From: Pseudotabrizicola formosa
Lineage (GTDB): Bacteria > Pseudomonadota > Alphaproteobacteria > Rhodobacterales > Rhodobacteraceae
Direction of reading: 5' to 3'
Assembly: GCF_002900965.1 (NCBI RefSeq)
Contig: NZ_PJOM01000001.1
Coordinates: forward strand, 434,001 to 498,000
Length of the DNA stretch: 64,000 nt
The first letter of the stretch is position 1. Each line of letters starts with the position of its first letter. The notes beneath the pieces were generated by a model, which saw nothing but the letters and a program-made list of their open reading frames with translations, was not told the origin of the DNA and did no database searches. Below, in pieces: positions 62,396-64,000 of this stretch. The translations under genes were made by a program, and so were the position numbers.

Positions 62396-63505
62396 TCAGC
62401 CGTTCAGGCAATCGGCCAGATTGGTCGCCAAGGCGCGCATCATCGTGGCGTAGGCGTCCGGTCCCGGCTCCACCGTGCTGCCTTCGGGGTCCAGCGCCGC
62501 GCCGATGCGGGCTTGCGTGCCCTCGGCCATCTGCGTGACAAGCGCCGGGTCGTGCTGTGCTTCGGGAAAGAGGCACAGGGCGCTGCCTGTGGCCACCGTT
62601 TCCGACAGATCGCGCAGCCGCGCCGCACCCGGAGAGCTTGCATCGCCAAGCGCCACGGCTCCGGCCAGGGACAGGCCGTAATGGCTGACGAAATAGCTGT
62701 AGGCGTCGTGATAGACCACAAAGGGCCGGTCTGCGACCGGGGCCAGGGTGGCCACCAGTTCGGCATCAAGCGCGGCAAATCCGGCCTTGGCGCTTTGCGC
62801 ATTTGCCGCATAGGTCGCCGCGTTTTCCGGGTCCAGCCGCGACAGTTCGGCGGCGATCACATCGGCCCAGAGGCCTGCGTTGGCCGGGTCGAGCCAGGCG
62901 TGCGGGTCGGTCCCGGCGTGGTCGTGGCCCTCGTGATCATCGTGGCCGGCGTGGGAGTCGTGATCGTGGTCATGGTCATGGGCCTCGGCACTGGCCTCTG
63001 CGCCATGGTCATGCCCGGCGTGAGTTTCGTGGTCGTGGTCGTGGGCATCGGCACTGGCTTCGGCGGCGTGGTCTTCATGGTCATGCCCGGCGTGGGCTTC
63101 GTGGTCATGGACCTCGGCGCGCGCCTCTGCGGCGTGGTCGTGGTCATCATGATCATGCGCGCCGGTGTCGCCGTAGTTCTGGCGGTAGGTGCCTTCTGCG
63201 GCCAGCAGGCCAAGGCGCGGCACATCGGCGGAGAGGCCGTCCAGCGCGCGCGCCATCCACGGGGTCAGTTCTGGCCCGACCCAGACGATCAGCCCGGCAT
63301 CGGCAAGGCTGGCGGCCTGGCTGGGGCGCATCTGGTAGGAATGGGCATTGGCCCCACGGTCCAAGAGCAGATCCGGCTGGCCCAGATCGCCCATCACCTG
63401 CGCGACAATCGAATGGACCGGCGGGATATCGGTGACCACGCGCGGCACTTCTGCCAAGGCGGGGCCTGCGGTGCTGGCCAAGAGAAGGGATATGATATAA
63501 CGCAT
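62396..63505 (-). CDS. znuA: Zinc ABC transporter substrate-binding protein ZnuA
   Basis: Periplasmic zinc-binding protein of 369 residues with a signal peptide (MRYIISLLLASTAGPALA). Metal ligands are expected in GANAHSYQM (H55), the DPHAWLDP block (H202) and YHDAYSYF. Between residues 117 and 196 lies an unusually long His/Asp-rich loop made of three imperfect repeats containing AHAGHDH, THAGHDH and SHAGHDD. Such loops bind extra zinc and help transfer. It is longer than usual ZnuA. It is divergent from zur across a Zur box; znuC and znuB are not in the window. Confidence 0.95.
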   Translation of the reverse strand: MRYIISLLLASTAGPALAEVPRVVTDIPPVHSIVAQVMGDLGQPDLLLDRGANAHSYQMRPSQAASLADAGLIVWVGPELTPWMARALDGLSADVPRLGLLAAEGTYRQNYGDTGAHDHDDHDHAAEARAEVHDHEAHAGHDHEDHAAEASADAHDHDHETHAGHDHGAEASAEAHDHDHDHDSHAGHDDHEGHDHAGTDPHAWLDPANAGLWADVIAAELSRLDPENAATYAANAQSAKAGFAALDAELVATLAPVADRPFVVYHDAYSYFVSHYGLSLAGAVALGDASSPGAARLRDLSETVATGSALCLFPEAQHDPALVTQMAEGTQARIGAALDPEGSTVEPGPDAYATMMRALATNLADCLNG

Positions 63506-63544
63506 GTGAAAGCCTTTCGGAACATCGTTCGGGGCCTTATGTAT

Positions 63545-63557
63545 GTTATACCATAAC
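63545..63557. promoter_or_regulatory. Zur box between znuA and zur
   Basis: GTTATA-C-CATAAC, nearly perfect 6+1+6 dyad, in the 77-bp region between the divergent starts. It fits the alphaproteobacterial Zur consensus. Binding by Zur would repress both genes when zinc is plentiful. Confidence 0.8.
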
Positions 63558-63582
63558 TGGTCAACCCAGCAAGGAGCCCGTC

Positions 63583-64000
63583 ATGCCGCATGACCACACC
63601 GACAGCGATTGTCCCGGCTGCGCGGCCCCTGATCTGGCGTTTTCCAGGCATGATCACGCCCATTGCGCCGCCGATGTGCTGGCGCGGGCAGAGGCGCTGA
63701 CCACCGCTTCGGGGGCGCGGTTGACGCCGGTGCGCAGGCGGGTGCTGGAGATCTTGCTGGAAAACCACAAGGCGATGGGGGCCTATGACGTGCTGCAACG
63801 GCTGGCGGCGGATGGCTTTGGCAACCAGCCGCCGGTGGCCTATCGCGCGCTGGAGTTTCTGGTGGAGCATGGGCTGGCGCATCGCATCCGCCGGTTGAAT
63901 GCCTTTGCCGCTTGCATGCACCCCGGCGAAGCGCATGCGCCCGCCTTCCTGATCTGCCGGGCCTGCGATACGGTGGCCGAGGCCCCGGCCGCCCCGGTGC
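63583..64000 (+). CDS. zur: Fur family zinc regulator Zur (3' end cut by window edge)
   Basis: First 139 codons of a Fur-superfamily repressor. The N-terminus is His/Cys-rich (MPHDHTDSDCPGCAAP). The winged HTH reads TPVRRRVLEILLENHKAMGA, YDVLQRLA and QPPVAYRALEFLVEHGL, as in Zur (YRALxFL). The metal-binding motif LICRACDTV is the CxxC-type structural zinc site. An AAGGAGCCCG ribosome-binding site precedes the ATG. Its divergent neighbour znuA makes the zinc role likely. The last part of the protein is outside the window. Confidence 0.92.
   Translation, partial: MPHDHTDSDCPGCAAPDLAFSRHDHAHCAADVLARAEALTTASGARLTPVRRRVLEILLENHKAMGAYDVLQRLAADGFGNQPPVAYRALEFLVEHGLAHRIRRLNAFAACMHPGEAHAPAFLICRACDTVAEAPAAPV

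Noticed and set aside
62513-63556. Val/Gly-rich 347-residue frame opposite znuA, resembling a membrane protein
   Set aside because: Hydrophobic look comes from the complement of His/Asp codons in the ZnuA loop; znuA has signal peptide and metal-ligand motifs.
1-64000. tRNA or rRNA genes, CRISPR arrays, insertion sequences, prophage
   Set aside because: No T-loop-type sequences in plausible clover-leaf context, no regularly spaced repeats with unique spacers, and no transposase, integrase or phage motifs were seen.

Overview
The window looks like chromosomal DNA of a GC-rich alphaproteobacterium of the order Rhodobacterales (Rhodobacter/Paracoccus/Roseobacter relatives). The reasons are gene order and gene content: pdxJ-acpS-lepB-rnc-era-DUF1491-recO, rpoZ-rel, chvI-chvG-hprK-rapZ-EIIA-HPr next to pckA, three tandem peptide deformylase genes before fmt, a DUF6473 protein, and two hallmark C2-assimilation routes of this order. 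No rRNA, tRNA, CRISPR array, prophage or insertion sequence was recognised. Both window edges cut genes (cidA-like at the left, zur at the right).

Layout. 0-9 kb: cidA fragment, GNAT acetyltransferase, smc with an overlapping 116-residue unknown protein, a lytic transglycosylase, cobD, and a PatB/MalY-type C-S lyase. 9-16 kb: def-def-def-fmt (the third deformylase has lost catalytic residues), small membrane proteins, a TetR regulator, and ispH/DUF3429/rnhA/TRIC on the minus strand. 16-28 kb: folK, rpoZ, rel, two DUF2062 paralogues and the pdxJ-to-recO block. 28-43 kb is central carbon and envelope control: methylsuccinyl-CoA dehydrogenase (ethylmalonyl-CoA pathway), PEP carboxykinase, ChvI/ChvG, HprK/RapZ and a regulatory PTS, 3-hydroxybutyryl-CoA dehydrogenase, ETF, and cob(I)alamin adenosyltransferase. 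43-47 kb: an SDR, an SH3 protein and parC.

47-53 kb carries a complete beta-hydroxyaspartate cycle locus: the IclR regulator bhcR divergent from bhcA-bhcB-bhcC-bhcD, followed by a GAPDH-like gene. 53-62.4 kb carries a BciB-like 8-vinyl reductase candidate with an upstream TGT-N12-ACA dyad (a PpsR/CrtJ-type site, suggesting a phototroph). A purine-ring catabolic set follows: allA, ureidoglycine aminohydrolase, a puuE-uraD fusion, hiuH, a LysR regulator and puuD. The right end holds znuA and zur around a palindromic Zur box.

The main functional story is metabolic. Urate degradation by puuD, hiuH, puuE-uraD, the aminohydrolase and allA releases glyoxylate. The bhc cycle next door turns two glyoxylate into oxaloacetate, and pckA can carry that to PEP. 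The ethylmalonyl-CoA route (mcd, with etfAB as electron acceptor and AdoCbl made by cobD/pduO for its mutases) provides a second C2 pathway. The most unusual non-coding signals are an 11-bp phased repeat present at two distant loci, one of them inside the bhc operon; a two-copy hairpin-plus-tail repeat near bhcB and allA; a 20-bp-period direct repeat between pckA and chvI; and several regulator-type dyads. All assignments are from reading sequence and family knowledge; no database search was run.
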